Part shown: piece by piece, positions 26,833 to 40,724 of the stretch | Position numbering within the stretch: the first letter of the stretch is position 1 | How the letters are laid out: each line of letters opens with the position of its first letter | NCBI RefSeq assembly: GCF_000406945.1 | Contig: NZ_KE136354.1 | Location: 246,351-310,350, forward strand | Source of the DNA: Enterococcus dispar ATCC 51266 | GTDB taxonomy: Bacteria; Bacillota; Bacilli; Lactobacillales; Enterococcaceae | Direction of reading: 5' to 3' | DNA: 64,000 bases | Notes under the pieces: generated by a model | Told to the model about the DNA's origin: nothing | The model's input: only the letters and a program-made list of their open reading frames with translations | Databases searched by the model: none | Translations under genes and position numbers: made by a program

Positions 26833-27102
26833 ATGGAATTTAAAGAAGAAAAAGATCGCTTTGCAGTATATGATGATGGAAAAGAAATTGGGGAAATGAC
26901 ATGGTCCCCTGCTGACAACATGATGATTATTGACCACACTTTTGTTGATCCAGCTTACCGGGGACAAAAAATTGCCGAAAAACTGGTTTTACATGGGGTT
27001 GAACGTGCGCGTCGAGATGATTTGAAGATCATTCCATTATGCCCATTTGCTAAAAAAGAATTTGCAGAAAAACCTGAATATGGGGACGTTTTACGCAAAT
27101 AA
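26833..27102 (+). CDS. yjdJ: YjdJ-type GNAT acetyltransferase
   Basis: 89 residues from the ATG at 26833. This is a short GNAT fold with the acetyl-CoA loop VDPAYRGQKIAEKLV (about 38-52) and the closing CPFAKKEFAEKPEY (about 71-84) seen in YjdJ and human GTLF3B-like proteins. It is coupled to yjdI. The substrate is unknown. A hairpin terminator of a type that recurs in the window follows. Confidence 0.9.
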   Translation: MEFKEEKDRFAVYDDGKEIGEMTWSPADNMMIIDHTFVDPAYRGQKIAEKLVLHGVERARRDDLKIIPLCPFAKKEFAEKPEYGDVLRK

Positions 27103-27122
27103 TTTATAGCTAGATTTTCAAT

Positions 27123-27164
27123 AAAAAGGAGGTATGACAAAATCTTGTCACACCTCCTTTTTTG
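27123..27164 (+). terminator. Terminator hairpin with SD-like stem (copy 1)
   Basis: AAAAAGGAGGTATGACAA on the left arm pairs with TTGTCACACCTCCTTTTTT on the right with one mismatch. The left arm contains a perfect ribosome-binding consensus followed by ATG, so the site is held inside the stem. A near-identical hairpin lies at 41936-41977. Confidence 0.85.
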
Positions 27165-27323
27165 CGCTTCAGGCTGATATTTATCAAAGTGACTGGAGAA
27201 TGTTAGTAATTTACCGCTACTTAAAAGAATAAAGTATTTTTGCTAGGACTATTCTCTATGGTAATTAAGGGCTATTTATGCTAAAGTAAAATGGATGAAT
27301 TGTATTTAAGGAGGAAGCGGCGA

Positions 27324-27560
27324 ATGTATAATTTTTTATTAGGCGTAGTGATTGTGCTTTCAATCATTATCATTATCGCTATCATGATGCAGCCGAGCAA
27401 ACAAAATAGTGCAGCTAGTGCCTTTACTGGTGGGGCCGATCAGCTATTCGGAAAACAAAAAGCCCGCGGTTTTGAAGCTGTTATGCAGCGGACAACAGCA
27501 GTTTTAGGTGCTGTTTGGTTGATTTTGTTATTTGTATTAGCCTTTTTATCATCAAAATAA
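27324..27560 (+). CDS. secG: Preprotein translocase subunit SecG
   Basis: 78 residues from the ATG at 27324, with AAGGAGGAAG upstream. There are two membrane helices (about 3-22 and 53-74) joined by a loop with the SecG-like GGADQLFGKQKARG stretch. It supports the SecYEG channel. It is first in the secG-est-rnr-smpB order, which in many Firmicutes directly follows eno; here eno sequence lies 17 kb upstream instead. Confidence 0.93.
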   Translation: MYNFLLGVVIVLSIIIIIAIMMQPSKQNSAASAFTGGADQLFGKQKARGFEAVMQRTTAVLGAVWLILLFVLAFLSSK

Positions 27561-27583
27561 ACGGATAAATCCGATCATTTTTT

Positions 27584-27636
27584 TGGCTGAAGCTTGTGGC
27601 GTGTCCTGCGTCAGGTTTCAGCCTTCTTTTGTTTTT
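27584..27636 (+). terminator. Hairpin between secG and est
   Basis: GGCTGAA (27584-27590) and TTCAGCC (27617-27623) pair around a long loop, followed by TTCTTTTGTTTTT. It may partly end secG transcription; readthrough to est is likely. Confidence 0.45.
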
Positions 27637-27668
27637 ATGGTAAAATTGGGCTATTGAGGTGAGAAATC

Positions 27669-28418
27669 GTGGAAAAAAAACCAACATCATTTTTTACAGC
27701 TAAAGGAAAAAAAGCTGTTTTACTCTTTCATGCTTATTCAGGCAGCCCCAATGATGTGAGAATGTTGTCCCGCGCATTGGAAAAAGAAAATTATACCGTC
27801 TATGCACCACTTTTTTCTGGTCATGGCACGATGGAACCAAAAGAAATTCTAATGACTGACTTTCAGCAGTGGCAAGAAGATGCAGAAAATGCGTTCCAAT
27901 TTTTAGTTCAAAAAGGTTATCAGGAAATTGCGGTTTTTGGACTTTCGATGGGTGGTATTTTTGCTATCGACTTATTAACCAAAGGCTATCCAGAAATTAT
28001 TACAGGCGGTTCTTTTTGCTCGCCTTTATTTAAAACTAAAAATAATGTACCAGAAAACTTCTTATTATATGCAAGACAAATGTATAATCGTCAAAAAATT
28101 ATAGATAATGCGTTAGAAGAAAAAATTACAATTTTAAAACCACTGGTAAATGAACAATTAGAAAAAATTGAGGCTTTTGGTGTAAAAGTCAGCCAAAATC
28201 TTTCATCTGTACAAGTACCAGTCTACTTAGCACAAGGTGGCGCTGATGAAATGATTGACGCCCAAACCGTTTTTAAGACAGCAAATGCTTTAGAACAAGT
28301 AGACTTAACTGTAGCTTGGTATGCCAAAAGTGGTCATGTGATTACCATTGATCCGGTACATCAACAATTTGAAAAAGATGTCATCAACTTTCTAGCCACG
28401 CAAAATGAAAAGAGGTAG
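27669..28418 (+). CDS. est: Carboxylesterase/lysophospholipase-type hydrolase
   Basis: 249 residues. Alpha/beta hydrolase with oxyanion region LLFHAYSGSP (about 17-26), nucleophile elbow GLSMGG (about 97-102, Ser99), aspartate in GGADEMID (about 196-203) and histidine in SGHVITID (about 227-234). This matches the Geobacillus Est30-type esterases that sit between secG and rnr in many Firmicutes. It probably cleaves short acyl esters in the cytoplasm. It starts after GAGGTGAG and ends three bases before rnr, so it is translated as part of the same unit. Confidence 0.92.
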   Translation: MEKKPTSFFTAKGKKAVLLFHAYSGSPNDVRMLSRALEKENYTVYAPLFSGHGTMEPKEILMTDFQQWQEDAENAFQFLVQKGYQEIAVFGLSMGGIFAIDLLTKGYPEIITGGSFCSPLFKTKNNVPENFLLYARQMYNRQKIIDNALEEKITILKPLVNEQLEKIEAFGVKVSQNLSSVQVPVYLAQGGADEMIDAQTVFKTANALEQVDLTVAWYAKSGHVITIDPVHQQFEKDVINFLATQNEKR

Positions 28419-28421
28419 AAA

Positions 28422-30794
28422 ATGAAATCAACAATTAAAGAGCAAATAATAACTTTTCTTACAACAAGTAATAAGAAAAGTTTTTCTGCTGAAGAAATTG
28501 CAGAAGGGTTGCAACTAAACAAAAGCAATGACTTTAAATTATTAGTTCAAACGCTCGCTGCGATGGAGCGTGAAGGTGCAATTGTTTTTAATAAAAAAGG
28601 GAAAGTAAAACTCCCCCCAAAACAAGTATTAGTGGAAGGGATTTTTCGTGCCAATGAACGAGGGTTTGGTTTTGTAACGATTGATCCAGAAGAAGACGAT
28701 GTTTTTATCCCAAAAGAAGCGACCGGCTATGCTATGGACGGCGATACAGTTGCTATTGATATTGTGAAAATTTCTGATCCTTTTTCTGAACGGGGGGCAG
28801 AAGGTCGAGTTGTAGCGATTAGAAAACGAGCAGTGAATCAAATCGTAGGGGAATTTACTTTATTTGATGAAACAGAAATTGCAGAAAGTGATTTATATGG
28901 GAGTGTAAAACCCAAAGATAAGAACTTTAATGGACTCCGGGTGCTCGTTGCGGCAGAAGGAATTAAGCCTGTTGACGGCAGTATTGTGATCGTTGAAATT
29001 ACCCATTATCCAGAAAAGGATTATCCTACTAGTATTGAAGGACTTGTTAAACAGGTTATTGGCCACAAAAATGATCCCGGAATGGATATTTTATCCATTG
29101 TGATCAGTCATGGAATTCCCACTCGTTTTCCTGAGAATGTCTTAGCACAAGCGGATAAAGTACCCGATACAATTAACCCGGCTGATTTTCCAGAACGAAA
29201 AGACCGTCGTGACCAATTAATTGTGACCATTGATGGTGAAGATGCCAAAGATTTAGACGATGCAGTTACTGTCAAAAAATTAGCAAATGGGCACTTTTTC
29301 TTAGGGGTTCATATTGCGGACGTTTCTTATTATGTAACAGAAGGCAGTCCTTTAGATCAAGAAGCCTATGATAGAGGAACCAGTGTCTATCTAACTGATC
29401 GCGTGATTCCAATGATTCCCCAGCGCTTATCCAATGGGATTTGCTCATTAAATCCCCACGTCCCACGCTTGACGATGAGTTGTGAGATGGAAATTGATCA
29501 GACGGGTAAAATTGTTAAACATGAGATTTTTCCAAGTATCATTCAAACCGCAGAACGCATGACTTATACAGCGGTCAATGCCATTATTGAAGAAAGTAAT
29601 CCCGAAATTTCAAAACGTTATGAAGAACTGGTTCCCATGTTTTTTGAGATGGCGGAATTGCATAGTATTTTAGAACAACAGCGCATGCAAAGAGGTGCGG
29701 TAAGTTTTGAAGATCGGGAAGCAAAAGTCTTAGTGGATGAAAATGGTCAGCCCCAAGATATTGTTTTACGCAGTCGCGGTGTAGGAGAACGTTTAATTGA
29801 ATCCTTCATGCTGGCAGCAAACGAAACAGTCGCAGAACACTATAATAAATTGCATTTGCCTTTTATTTATCGTATTCACGAAGATCCCAAAGAAGAAAAA
29901 CTACAACGGTTCTTTGATTTTGCTGCGGCTTTAGGAATGGTGGTCAAACACACAAAAGGTACGATTACGCCTAAAGACTTACAAAAAGTAGTCGCAGACG
30001 TGGCAGATCGACCAGAAGCGATGGTCGTGAATATGATGTTGTTAAGGAGCATGCAACAGGCGAAGTATTCTGAGCACAATGCGGGACATTACGGATTAGC
30101 GGCTGATTACTATACCCACTTTACTTCACCTATTAGACGCTATCCTGATTTAATCGTCCATCGTTTAATCAGAAGCTATGCACAAGATACTAGTAAAAAA
30201 ATGCAAACAAAATGGCAAGATAACTTGCCTGAGATAGCCCATCATTCATCCGATATGGAACGGCGCGCTGTATCGTGTGAGCGGGAAGTAGACGCAATGA
30301 AAAAAGCGGAATTTATGCAAGCACATATTGGTGAAGAATTTGATGGTGTCATTAGTTCTATCACCAAATTTGGAATCTTTATTGAATTGCCCAATACAAT
30401 TGAAGGCATGATTCACATCAGCAACTTAAAAGATGACTATTTTCATTTTGTGGAACAGCAATTAGCTTTGGTGGGAGAAAGAACTGGCATGACTTTTAAA
30501 ATTGGTCAAAAAGTACGGGTCAAAGTAACCAATGCCAATCCAGAGACCAGAGAAATTGATTTTGAACTCGTTTCTGCCGAAGAAGTAACGCAACTGCCAC
30601 GGCCTCAAACAAATCGGAATAACCGAAGAAGTAGAAATGTAGATAACCGCGCTAATCGGCGTAAAAAAAATCCGCCCGCAAAAGAAAAATCAAGTAGTAA
30701 AAAAGGAAAGCTAAAAGTTGACCTTGGGACAAGTAAAAAGAAAAAGGGTAAAAAACCTTTTTATAAAAGTGTTAAAAAGAAAAAGAATAAATAA
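28422..30794 (+). CDS. rnr: Ribonuclease R
   Basis: 790 residues. This 3'-5' exoribonuclease degrades structured RNA and, with SmpB-tmRNA, faulty messages. An N-terminal winged helix (1-65), cold-shock-like domains (about 75-220), the RNB catalytic core with TIDGEDAKDLDDAV (about 270-283, metal-binding aspartates), and an S1 domain (about 635-715) are all seen. They are followed by a long lysine- and arginine-rich tail that helps unwind RNA. GAGGTAG precedes the ATG, and smpB follows after 69 bases. It is complete. Confidence 0.96.
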   Translation: MKSTIKEQIITFLTTSNKKSFSAEEIAEGLQLNKSNDFKLLVQTLAAMEREGAIVFNKKGKVKLPPKQVLVEGIFRANERGFGFVTIDPEEDDVFIPKEATGYAMDGDTVAIDIVKISDPFSERGAEGRVVAIRKRAVNQIVGEFTLFDETEIAESDLYGSVKPKDKNFNGLRVLVAAEGIKPVDGSIVIVEITHYPEKDYPTSIEGLVKQVIGHKNDPGMDILSIVISHGIPTRFPENVLAQADKVPDTINPADFPERKDRRDQLIVTIDGEDAKDLDDAVTVKKLANGHFFLGVHIADVSYYVTEGSPLDQEAYDRGTSVYLTDRVIPMIPQRLSNGICSLNPHVPRLTMSCEMEIDQTGKIVKHEIFPSIIQTAERMTYTAVNAIIEESNPEISKRYEELVPMFFEMAELHSILEQQRMQRGAVSFEDREAKVLVDENGQPQDIVLRSRGVGERLIESFMLAANETVAEHYNKLHLPFIYRIHEDPKEEKLQRFFDFAAALGMVVKHTKGTITPKDLQKVVADVADRPEAMVVNMMLLRSMQQAKYSEHNAGHYGLAADYYTHFTSPIRRYPDLIVHRLIRSYAQDTSKKMQTKWQDNLPEIAHHSSDMERRAVSCEREVDAMKKAEFMQAHIGEEFDGVISSITKFGIFIELPNTIEGMIHISNLKDDYFHFVEQQLALVGERTGMTFKIGQKVRVKVTNANPETREIDFELVSAEEVTQLPRPQTNRNNRRSRNVDNRANRRKKNPPAKEKSSSKKGKLKVDLGTSKKKKGKKPFYKSVKKKKNK

Positions 30795-30863
30795 AATAGC
30801 TGTTTTATTTCTAAACATACTCTCCGTAATAAAACAGAGAATGGAAACAAGGAGGTGGCTTTT

Positions 30864-31322
30864 ATGCCAAAAGGCGAAGGAAAGTTAATCGCCCAAAATA
30901 AAAAAGCACGTCACGACTATACTATCATTGATACGTTAGAAGCTGGAGTGGTTTTACAAGGAACAGAAATTAAGTCCATCCGTAATGCCCGAATCAATTT
31001 AAAAGATGGGTTCGTCCGAATTCGTAATGGTGAAGCTTTCTTATACAATGTTCATATTTCTCCTTACGAACAAGGAAATTTATTTAACCATGATCCGTTG
31101 CGTACGCGTAAACTTTTATTACACCGCAAGCAAATTGATCGTTTGTATGGTGAAATGAAAAGTGCTGGGATGACAGTAGTCCCTTTAAAAGTTTATATCA
31201 AAAACGGTTTTGCCAAAGTCTTAATCGGCCTTGCAAAAGGGAAAAAAGAGTATGATAAACGAGAGACATTGAAACGTAAGGACCAAGAAAGACAAATAAG
31301 CCGCGTTTTAAAAAACTATTGA
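30864..31322 (+). CDS. smpB: SsrA-binding protein SmpB
   Basis: 152 residues from the ATG at 30864, preceded by AAGGAGGTGG. It binds tmRNA and places it on stalled ribosomes. [17 protein letters not shown] (about 11-27), [17 protein letters not shown] (about 34-50), HISPYEQGN (about 65-73) and the basic tail [14 protein letters not shown] (about 128-141) are diagnostic. No ssrA gene follows in the window. Confidence 0.97.
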   Translation: MPKGEGKLIAQNKKARHDYTIIDTLEAGVVLQGTEIKSIRNARINLKDGFVRIRNGEAFLYNVHISPYEQGNLFNHDPLRTRKLLLHRKQIDRLYGEMKSAGMTVVPLKVYIKNGFAKVLIGLAKGKKEYDKRETLKRKDQERQISRVLKNY

Positions 31323-31499
31323 AGAAATTTGATTTTAACAGGGGCTATTGCTTTATAAAGTTAAGTCTTTTTGATAGCATTTACTCAGACGGTATACCAA
31401 ATTTCACTTTTTTAGTTAATGATTCGTTTTACTGATTATAGGTATTACACATTTCTATTAGTCATTTTGCTAAAACTGTCAAATCTTGCTGAAAATCTT

Positions 31500-31528
31500 T
31501 TGAAATTTTCTATCCGTGGTGGTATGAT
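31500..31528 (+). promoter_or_regulatory. Promoter of the atp operon
   Basis: TTGAAA (31500-31505), 17 bases, TATGAT (31523-31528). It lies about 90 bases before atpB in the 296-base gap after smpB, where no gene is seen. Confidence 0.75.
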
Positions 31529-31618
31529 ACGCATTGGTTATCATGCCAAAAGCATTGACAGCACTTATTTACCAGCTCTTTTTAGCTGGAGCATACGTAT
31601 GAAAAGAGGTGAGAAATA

Positions 31619-32335
31619 TTGAAAGAAAAACCACTCGTTTTCAATATTGGTCCCATCTGGTTTGATGGCACCATCCTTTTAATGACACTTATCACGTGTG
31701 TTATTGTTTTTACACTAGTTTTTGTTTGTACGCGGAACTTACAGTTGAAACCAAAGGGCAAACAGAACTTTATTGAGTGGGTAATTGATTTCGTTCGCGG
31801 TATCTTAGGGGACAATCTCCCAAGTAATGAAGTGAACAACTTCCATTTATTATCATTTGCCTTGTTTCTATTTGTTTTTGTCGCCAATGAGATTGGCCTT
31901 GTGACGAAAATCGTTGTCGGTGAAACAACTTTTTGGAAAAGTCCAACCGCGGATCCCTTTGTGACATTGACGTTGGCATTGATGATGATTGCCATGACCC
32001 ATTTCTTCGGTGTTCAAAAATTTGGTTTGAAAGGGTACTTCAAAGTATCATTTTTACAACCGGTTGCTTTTTTATTACCAATTAAAATCATCGAAGAATT
32101 TACCAACATCATTACCCTAGGTTTACGTCTTTACGGGAATATTTTCGCCGGAGAAGTTTTGCTGGGCTTAATTGTTGATATGTTGAACAATGTTGGCTGG
32201 CTGACACTTCCTGTCGTGATTCCACTGGAGATGATTTGGATTGGCTTCTCTTTATTCATTGGAGCCATTCAAGCGTATGTATTTGTCACCTTATCCATGG
32301 TATTTATGGGTCACAAATTGGAAGCAGAAGAGTAG
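31619..32335 (+). CDS. atpB: ATP synthase F0 subunit a
   Basis: 238 residues with a TTG start after AGAGGTGAG. Six membrane helices form the half-channels beside the c ring. NIITLGLRLYGNIFAGEV (about 162-179) carries the essential arginine Arg170. It is the first gene of the operon; no atpI is seen before it, as in other enterococci. The rare start codon may keep subunit a scarce relative to c. Confidence 0.95.
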   Translation: MKEKPLVFNIGPIWFDGTILLMTLITCVIVFTLVFVCTRNLQLKPKGKQNFIEWVIDFVRGILGDNLPSNEVNNFHLLSFALFLFVFVANEIGLVTKIVVGETTFWKSPTADPFVTLTLALMMIAMTHFFGVQKFGLKGYFKVSFLQPVAFLLPIKIIEEFTNIITLGLRLYGNIFAGEVLLGLIVDMLNNVGWLTLPVVIPLEMIWIGFSLFIGAIQAYVFVTLSMVFMGHKLEAEE

Positions 32336-32372
32336 ATTTGTAGAATTAAAGGACTTTGGTCAACTGGTTTGA

Positions 32373-32651
<279 letters not shown>

Positions 32652-32742
32652 AACCACGGGAAAAGCAGAAACGGATTTAAACTGTTTTTGCTTTTTTGCC
32701 ATGATACGGTAACCTTAATTAGTAGAAAAGGAGCTTACGCTT

Positions 32743-33247
32743 ATGCAAAATATTGTATTAGCAGAAGTCGGGAATACAACGTTCAGCAGCATTGTGGTAG
32801 TATCCGTTTCTTTCTTATTGTTGGTCGTACTTTTAAAGCATTTTGCTTGGGGCGCGATTTCAGACATGATGAAAAAACGGGAAGACAAAATTTCCAACGA
32901 TTTGGACTCAGCGGAACAATCCCGGACTAAAGCAGCGAAGCTTGAACAAGAACGTCAAACTCAATTGATGTCTTCGAAAAGTGAAGCAGCTGAAATCATC
33001 AAAAATGCTAAAGACAGCGGCGAGCTCAGCCGTCAAAATATTTTAAACGAAACCAAAGAAGAAGTATCTCGTTTGAAAGATAAGGCAAAAAGTGATATTT
33101 CGATGGAAAGAGACGCAGCAATGACAAGTGTTAAAGACGATGTTGCTGAACTTTCTTTACAAATTGCCGAAAAAATCTTGAATAAAGAGCTATCGCCAGA
33201 AGCCCATGAAGCATTGATTAATCAATACATCGAAGGATTGGGCAGCA

Positions 33248-33261
<14 letters not shown>
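32743..33261 (+). CDS. atpF: ATP synthase F0 subunit b
   Basis: 172 residues. One N-terminal membrane helix (about 12-32) is followed by a long charged helix that forms the peripheral stalk ([21 protein letters not shown] from about 45). AAGGAG precedes the start. It overlaps atpH by 14 bases. Confidence 0.95.
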
Positions 33262-35379
<2,118 letters not shown>

Positions 35380-35393
35380 AAGAGGTGAGATAA

Positions 35394-36296
35394 ATGGGAG
35401 CTTCCTTAAATGAGATTAAGCAACGGATTGCTTCAACGAAGAAAACTAGTCAAATTACCAATGCCATGCAAATGGTATCGGCTGCCAAATTGACCAAATC
35501 TGAAGCTCACTCAAAACAGTTTCAAGTTTATGCCTCAAAAGTTCGGGAAGTAGTAACGCATTTAACAGCACAACAGTTAAATGATATTTATTCTGCCGGC
35601 CCACAAGATGGGGTGAACTATAACAGTATGCTAATTAGCCGTCCGGTTAAAAAAACGGGCTATATCGTGATTACCTCAGATGGTGGTTTAGTTGGTGGCT
35701 ACAATAGTTCCATTTTAAAACAAATGATGTCCATGTTAAAAGAAGATCATTCTTCGCCTGATGAATACGTCATGATTGCAATTGGCGGTACAGGTGCGGA
35801 TTTCTTTAAAGCACGCGGCATTAACTTAGCTTACGAATTACGTAACTTGTCAGATCAACCTAGTTTTGAAGAAGTGCGTAAAATTGTGACGATGGCAACT
35901 ACGATGTATCAAAATGAAGTATTTGATGAATTGTATGTGTGTTATAACCACCATATTAACTCATTAACAAGTCAGTTTCGTGTTGAAAAAATGTTGCCAA
36001 TTGTTGATTTGGATCCAGAAGAAGCGGAAAGTTATGAACAAGAATATTTATTTGAACCTTCCAAAGAAGAAATTTTGGATCATTTGTTGCCCCAATATGC
36101 AGAAAGCTTGATTTATGGCGCTATCGTGGATGCTAAAACAGCAGAACACGCTGCGGGGATGACTGCAATGAAGACTGCAACAGACAATGCGAAGAATATT
36201 ATCTCTGATTTGACGATTTCGTATAATCGCGCACGTCAAGGGGCAATTACCCAAGAAATTACCGAAATTGTAGCGGGAGCTGCGGCACTCGATTAA
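35394..36296 (+). CDS. atpG: ATP synthase F1 subunit gamma
   Basis: 300 residues. It is the rotating central shaft. The N-terminal helix [20 protein letters not shown] (about 7-26) and the C-terminal [15 protein letters not shown] (about 255-269) and [19 protein letters not shown] (about 280-298) form the coiled coil that turns in the head. AGAGGTGAG precedes the ATG. Confidence 0.97.
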   Translation: MGASLNEIKQRIASTKKTSQITNAMQMVSAAKLTKSEAHSKQFQVYASKVREVVTHLTAQQLNDIYSAGPQDGVNYNSMLISRPVKKTGYIVITSDGGLVGGYNSSILKQMMSMLKEDHSSPDEYVMIAIGGTGADFFKARGINLAYELRNLSDQPSFEEVRKIVTMATTMYQNEVFDELYVCYNHHINSLTSQFRVEKMLPIVDLDPEEAESYEQEYLFEPSKEEILDHLLPQYAESLIYGAIVDAKTAEHAAGMTAMKTATDNAKNIISDLTISYNRARQGAITQEITEIVAGAAALD

Positions 36297-36307
36297 TAAT
36301 TTCGTGA

Positions 36308-37732
<1,425 letters not shown>

Positions 37733-37745
37733 AAAGGGGTGCACC

Positions 37746-38165
37746 ATGGAATACTTAACTGTAAATGTGGTAACACCTAATGGTTTAGTCTATGACCATC
37801 ATGCGAAAATTGTGGTGGCCAATACAACTGCTGGTGAAATTGGTATCTTACCAAAACACGCACCAATTATCACACCTTTAGCCATTGATGAAGTCCGGGT
37901 TAAACGAACAGACTCTGATACCCACGTTGACTGGATAGCAGTGAATGGGGGCATTATGGAAGTAAGAGATAATGTCGTTTCCATAATTGCCGATAGTGCC
38001 GAACGAGAACGTGATATTGATGTTTCTCGTGCGGAACGGGCAAAACAACGGGCTGAACGGATGATTGAAGAAGCGCGAGAAAAAGAAGATGTCGATCAAC
38101 TTCGACGAGCAACGGTTGCTTTGCATCGCGCTATTAACCGGATTAATGTTTCTAAACATCAATAA
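37746..38165 (+). CDS. atpC: ATP synthase F1 subunit epsilon
   Basis: 139 residues: an N-terminal beta sandwich ([16 protein letters not shown], about 31-46) and two C-terminal helices that can inhibit ATP hydrolysis. It is the last gene of the operon, with GAAAGGGGTG upstream, and a terminator follows within a few bases. Confidence 0.96.
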   Translation: MEYLTVNVVTPNGLVYDHHAKIVVANTTAGEIGILPKHAPIITPLAIDEVRVKRTDSDTHVDWIAVNGGIMEVRDNVVSIIADSAERERDIDVSRAERAKQRAERMIEEAREKEDVDQLRRATVALHRAINRINVSKHQ

Positions 38166-38197
38166 AAAAAGTCAGCAGATTTTTCTGCTGGCTTTTT
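38166..38197 (+). terminator. Terminator of the atp operon
   Basis: AAAAAGTCAGCAGA (38166-38179) pairs with TCTGCTGGCTTTTT (38184-38197), one G-T pair. Confidence 0.92.
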
Positions 38198-38411
38198 ACA
38201 TAGGATCAAATAGACTATACCTTTTTTAGTAAATGTTATTTGTAAGAAAGGCGGATTAGCCTTTTTAGTTTTCATAAAAAGTAAAATAAGCTAAAATATA
38301 AAAGAGACTTTTAAAAAACGTTTTAAAAGCTTGAAAAAAGTTTTTGTTTTTTTAAGCTACTATTTGTGGTACTATGGGAGTGTTGAATTTTTTACTCAGG
38401 AGGAACGCCGA

Positions 38412-38645
38412 ATGCAAATCTATGGTATCGATGCAATTGTACGGGTGATTAGTCATTTTGCGTTTGTCTATTTAGCCTTTTGGGGATTGCGATCTTTACG
38501 ATTAGACACACTGTTTAAATCGTTTCAGACAGCACAAATCAGAATTATTCTTTTGATGTTTGCTATTGGTTTAGGCTATTTAACGAGTAGTTTTTTCTTA
38601 GAAATTCTGAATTTATTGAAGAATGTGTTCTTATCAATTGTGTAA
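38412..38645 (+). CDS. DUF1146 membrane protein
   Basis: 77 residues from the ATG at 38412, with CAGGAGGAA upstream. It has two membrane helices and an amphipathic middle (SLRLDTLFKSFQTAQIRIILL). The family (YwzB-like) is regularly found between the atp operon and murA in Firmicutes; its role is unknown. Transcription with murA, 95 bases on, is possible; a TATAAT at 38691-38696 may be murA's own -10. Confidence 0.88.
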   Translation: MQIYGIDAIVRVISHFAFVYLAFWGLRSLRLDTLFKSFQTAQIRIILLMFAIGLGYLTSSFFLEILNLLKNVFLSIV

Positions 38646-38740
38646 CAAATACAAAAAACGTACTTTATGAAAAAGTTATGGTATAATAAAACAGATTTTG
38701 AGTGCAGGAGCATTCAGGCTATTTTCTGGAGGGAATTTTA

Positions 38741-40042
38741 ATGGAAGAGATTATCGTTCAAAGTGGTAATCAGCTAAAAGGTACTGTCAAAATTGAAGGT
38801 GCAAAAAACGCTGTGTTACCAATCTTAGCTGCAAGTCTATTAGCTGAAGAAGGGACAACCACTTTACGGAATGTGCCAATTTTATCCGATGTTTTAACAA
38901 TGAATGAAGTAATCCGTCACTTAAACGTGGATGTGGATTTTAATGAAGCAGCAAATGAAGTAACAATTAATGCCTCTCGTCAATTGGAAATTGAAGCACC
39001 GTATGAATTGGTTAGCCAAATGCGCGCTTCAATTGTAGTAATGGGACCTTTATTGGCGCGCAATGGTCATGCCAAAGTTGCGATGCCAGGTGGTTGTGCA
39101 ATTGGCAAACGCCCAATTGACTTACATTTAAAAGGTTTTCAAGCCTTAGGTGCGAAAATTAACCAAAAAGAAGGCTATATTGAAGCTATTGCTGACGAAT
39201 TACATGGCAATACCATTTATTTGGACTTTCCAAGTGTTGGCGCAACTCAAAATATTATGATGGCTGCTGTTAAAGCAAAGGGCACAACTATTATTGAAAA
39301 CGTAGCACGGGAACCAGAAATCGTGGATCTTGCCAACGTTTTAAATAAAATGGGCGCGCAAATTTTTGGTGCTGGTACGGAAACAATGCGAATTGAAGGT
39401 GTAGAACATTTACATGCAGTGAATCATTCCATTGTTCAAGATCGAATTGAAGCGGGAACATTTATGGTAGCCGCAGCAATGACAGAAGGCAATGTCTTAA
39501 TTCAAGATGCCATTTCAGAACATAATCGTCCTTTAATTTCTAAATTAAGCGAAATGGGCGTTGAAATTATTGAAGAAGATGCTGGTATTCGTGTTATTGG
39601 TCCTAAAGTATTAAAACCAACGGATGTAAAAACGATGCCTCATCCAGGCTTTCCAACAGATATGCAAGCGCAAATGACTGCGATACAAATGTTAGCTCAT
39701 GGTACAAGTGTGGTAACAGAAACGGTTTTTGAAAATCGTTTCCAACATTTAGAAGAAATGCGCCGGATGAATGCCCACGTAAAAATCGATGGCAATGTCG
39801 CCGTCATTGAAGGCGGACATGAAATGCAAGGTGCTTTAGTTTATGCAACGGACTTACGAGCTGCTGCTGCTTTGATTTTAGTTGGTCTACGTTCAAATGG
39901 TATTACACGTGTGCGTAATTTAAAATATTTGGATCGAGGCTATTATAATTTTCATAAAAAATTGCAAGCGCTTGGTGGTAACGTGGAACGTGTTGAAATT
40001 GAACATAAACCAGCGGCAAAAAGTGCAGCAACAATTGCTTAA
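38741..40042 (+). CDS. murA: UDP-N-acetylglucosamine 1-carboxyvinyltransferase
   Basis: 433 residues from the ATG at 38741 (GGAGGG upstream). It transfers enolpyruvate from PEP to UDP-GlcNAc, the first committed step of peptidoglycan synthesis. [15 protein letters not shown] (about 17-31), the fosfomycin-reactive Cys119 in [11 protein letters not shown], and [12 protein letters not shown] (about 306-317) are intact. The cysteine predicts normal fosfomycin sensitivity of this copy. Low-GC Gram-positives often have a second murA elsewhere. Confidence 0.96.
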   Translation: MEEIIVQSGNQLKGTVKIEGAKNAVLPILAASLLAEEGTTTLRNVPILSDVLTMNEVIRHLNVDVDFNEAANEVTINASRQLEIEAPYELVSQMRASIVVMGPLLARNGHAKVAMPGGCAIGKRPIDLHLKGFQALGAKINQKEGYIEAIADELHGNTIYLDFPSVGATQNIMMAAVKAKGTTIIENVAREPEIVDLANVLNKMGAQIFGAGTETMRIEGVEHLHAVNHSIVQDRIEAGTFMVAAAMTEGNVLIQDAISEHNRPLISKLSEMGVEIIEEDAGIRVIGPKVLKPTDVKTMPHPGFPTDMQAQMTAIQMLAHGTSVVTETVFENRFQHLEEMRRMNAHVKIDGNVAVIEGGHEMQGALVYATDLRAAAALILVGLRSNGITRVRNLKYLDRGYYNFHKKLQALGGNVERVEIEHKPAAKSAATIA

Positions 40043-40061
40043 GAAATAGAGGTGTAACTGG

Positions 40062-40238
40062 ATGAGATTAAATCGTTATATTATTACGACTTTAGTGAAG
40101 ATTCTTTTTGTCCTCTTATTAGCTATGATTATGTTCATTATTGGAACGATGATTGGTTATGGTGGAATTGGTGAGGGAATGCCATTAAAAGTTTTTTATC
40201 CAGGACTCTGGACGCATATTTTAGATTTTATGAAATAA
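40062..40238 (+). CDS. EpuA-like small membrane protein (annotated as RNA polymerase beta-like)
   Basis: 58 residues, MRLNRYIITTLVKILFVLLL at the start, with one long membrane helix (about 10-30) and a short tail with GYGGIGEG. AGAGGTG precedes the ATG. It follows murA by 20 bases and is probably co-transcribed. The family is often labelled 'DNA-directed RNA polymerase subunit beta' or EpuA in streptococci and enterococci, with no catalytic features and no proven function. Confidence 0.75.
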   Translation: MRLNRYIITTLVKILFVLLLAMIMFIIGTMIGYGGIGEGMPLKVFYPGLWTHILDFMK

Positions 40239-40244
40239 AATTTT

Positions 40245-40270
40245 AGTCGACCATTTTGGTCGGCTTTTTT
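40245..40270 (+). terminator. Terminator of the murA unit
   Basis: AGTCGACC (40245-40252) pairs with GGTCGGCT (40258-40265), then TTTTT. Confidence 0.85.
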
Positions 40271-40706
40271 ATTTGAGTGTGAATGATTGCAACATCTCAA
40301 TAAAACCATTTATTTGGAAGTGGGGAAAAGTTAGCATGATACCGTTTTATATTTTGTCTTTTTTGTAAAATTGACGTAATAAAACCTCTTTTTTGTTAGG
40401 TACAACCCATTTATTGATAAAATTTTGTTGTTTCTTATTGCAACAATCGTTTTTTTTAGTAAAAGAAATAATAAAATTATTTTTTGTAATATTTATAAAT
40501 GGCTTAACAAAAGGGATTTTTAAAGCTAAAGATTTCTTATAAGACAAATATTTCGTTTGTAACAAGAAAAACATGTCTGTCCTTTTTCTTGTCAAAGAGG
40601 TTTAACTCTCTTGTAACCTACACTTATAAAAGAGATGCTATGATACTTCTCGTGGAAATTTCAATTTATTGTAATGGTGCTTTTTTGATCATTAGAATTT
40701 TTATAT
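40271..40706. other. AT-rich gap before the 3D-domain gene
   Basis: About 435 bases without a convincing gene. A minus-strand frame of 82 codons (40347-40595) is lysine- and phenylalanine-rich and lacks a ribosome site, so I read it as chance. The promoter of the following secreted protein must lie near 40610-40650 (a TATGAT at 40637-40642 is the best -10), leaving an RNA leader of about 80 bases. Confidence 0.4.
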
Positions 40707-40724
40707 TTGAGGAGTGTCAATGAA

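Noticed and set aside
31323..31499. tmRNA gene after smpB
   Set aside because: No tRNA-like ends or proteolysis-tag reading frame could be found between smpB and atpB.
31419..31622. A 67-codon frame before atpB, in the place where atpI might sit
   Set aside because: It runs across the atp promoter, has no ribosome site, and its sequence does not resemble AtpI.
40347..40595. 82-codon minus-strand frame in the gap before the 3D-domain gene
   Set aside because: It is extremely rich in Lys, Phe and Asn as expected of AT-rich noncoding DNA, and has no ribosome site or relatives I recognise.
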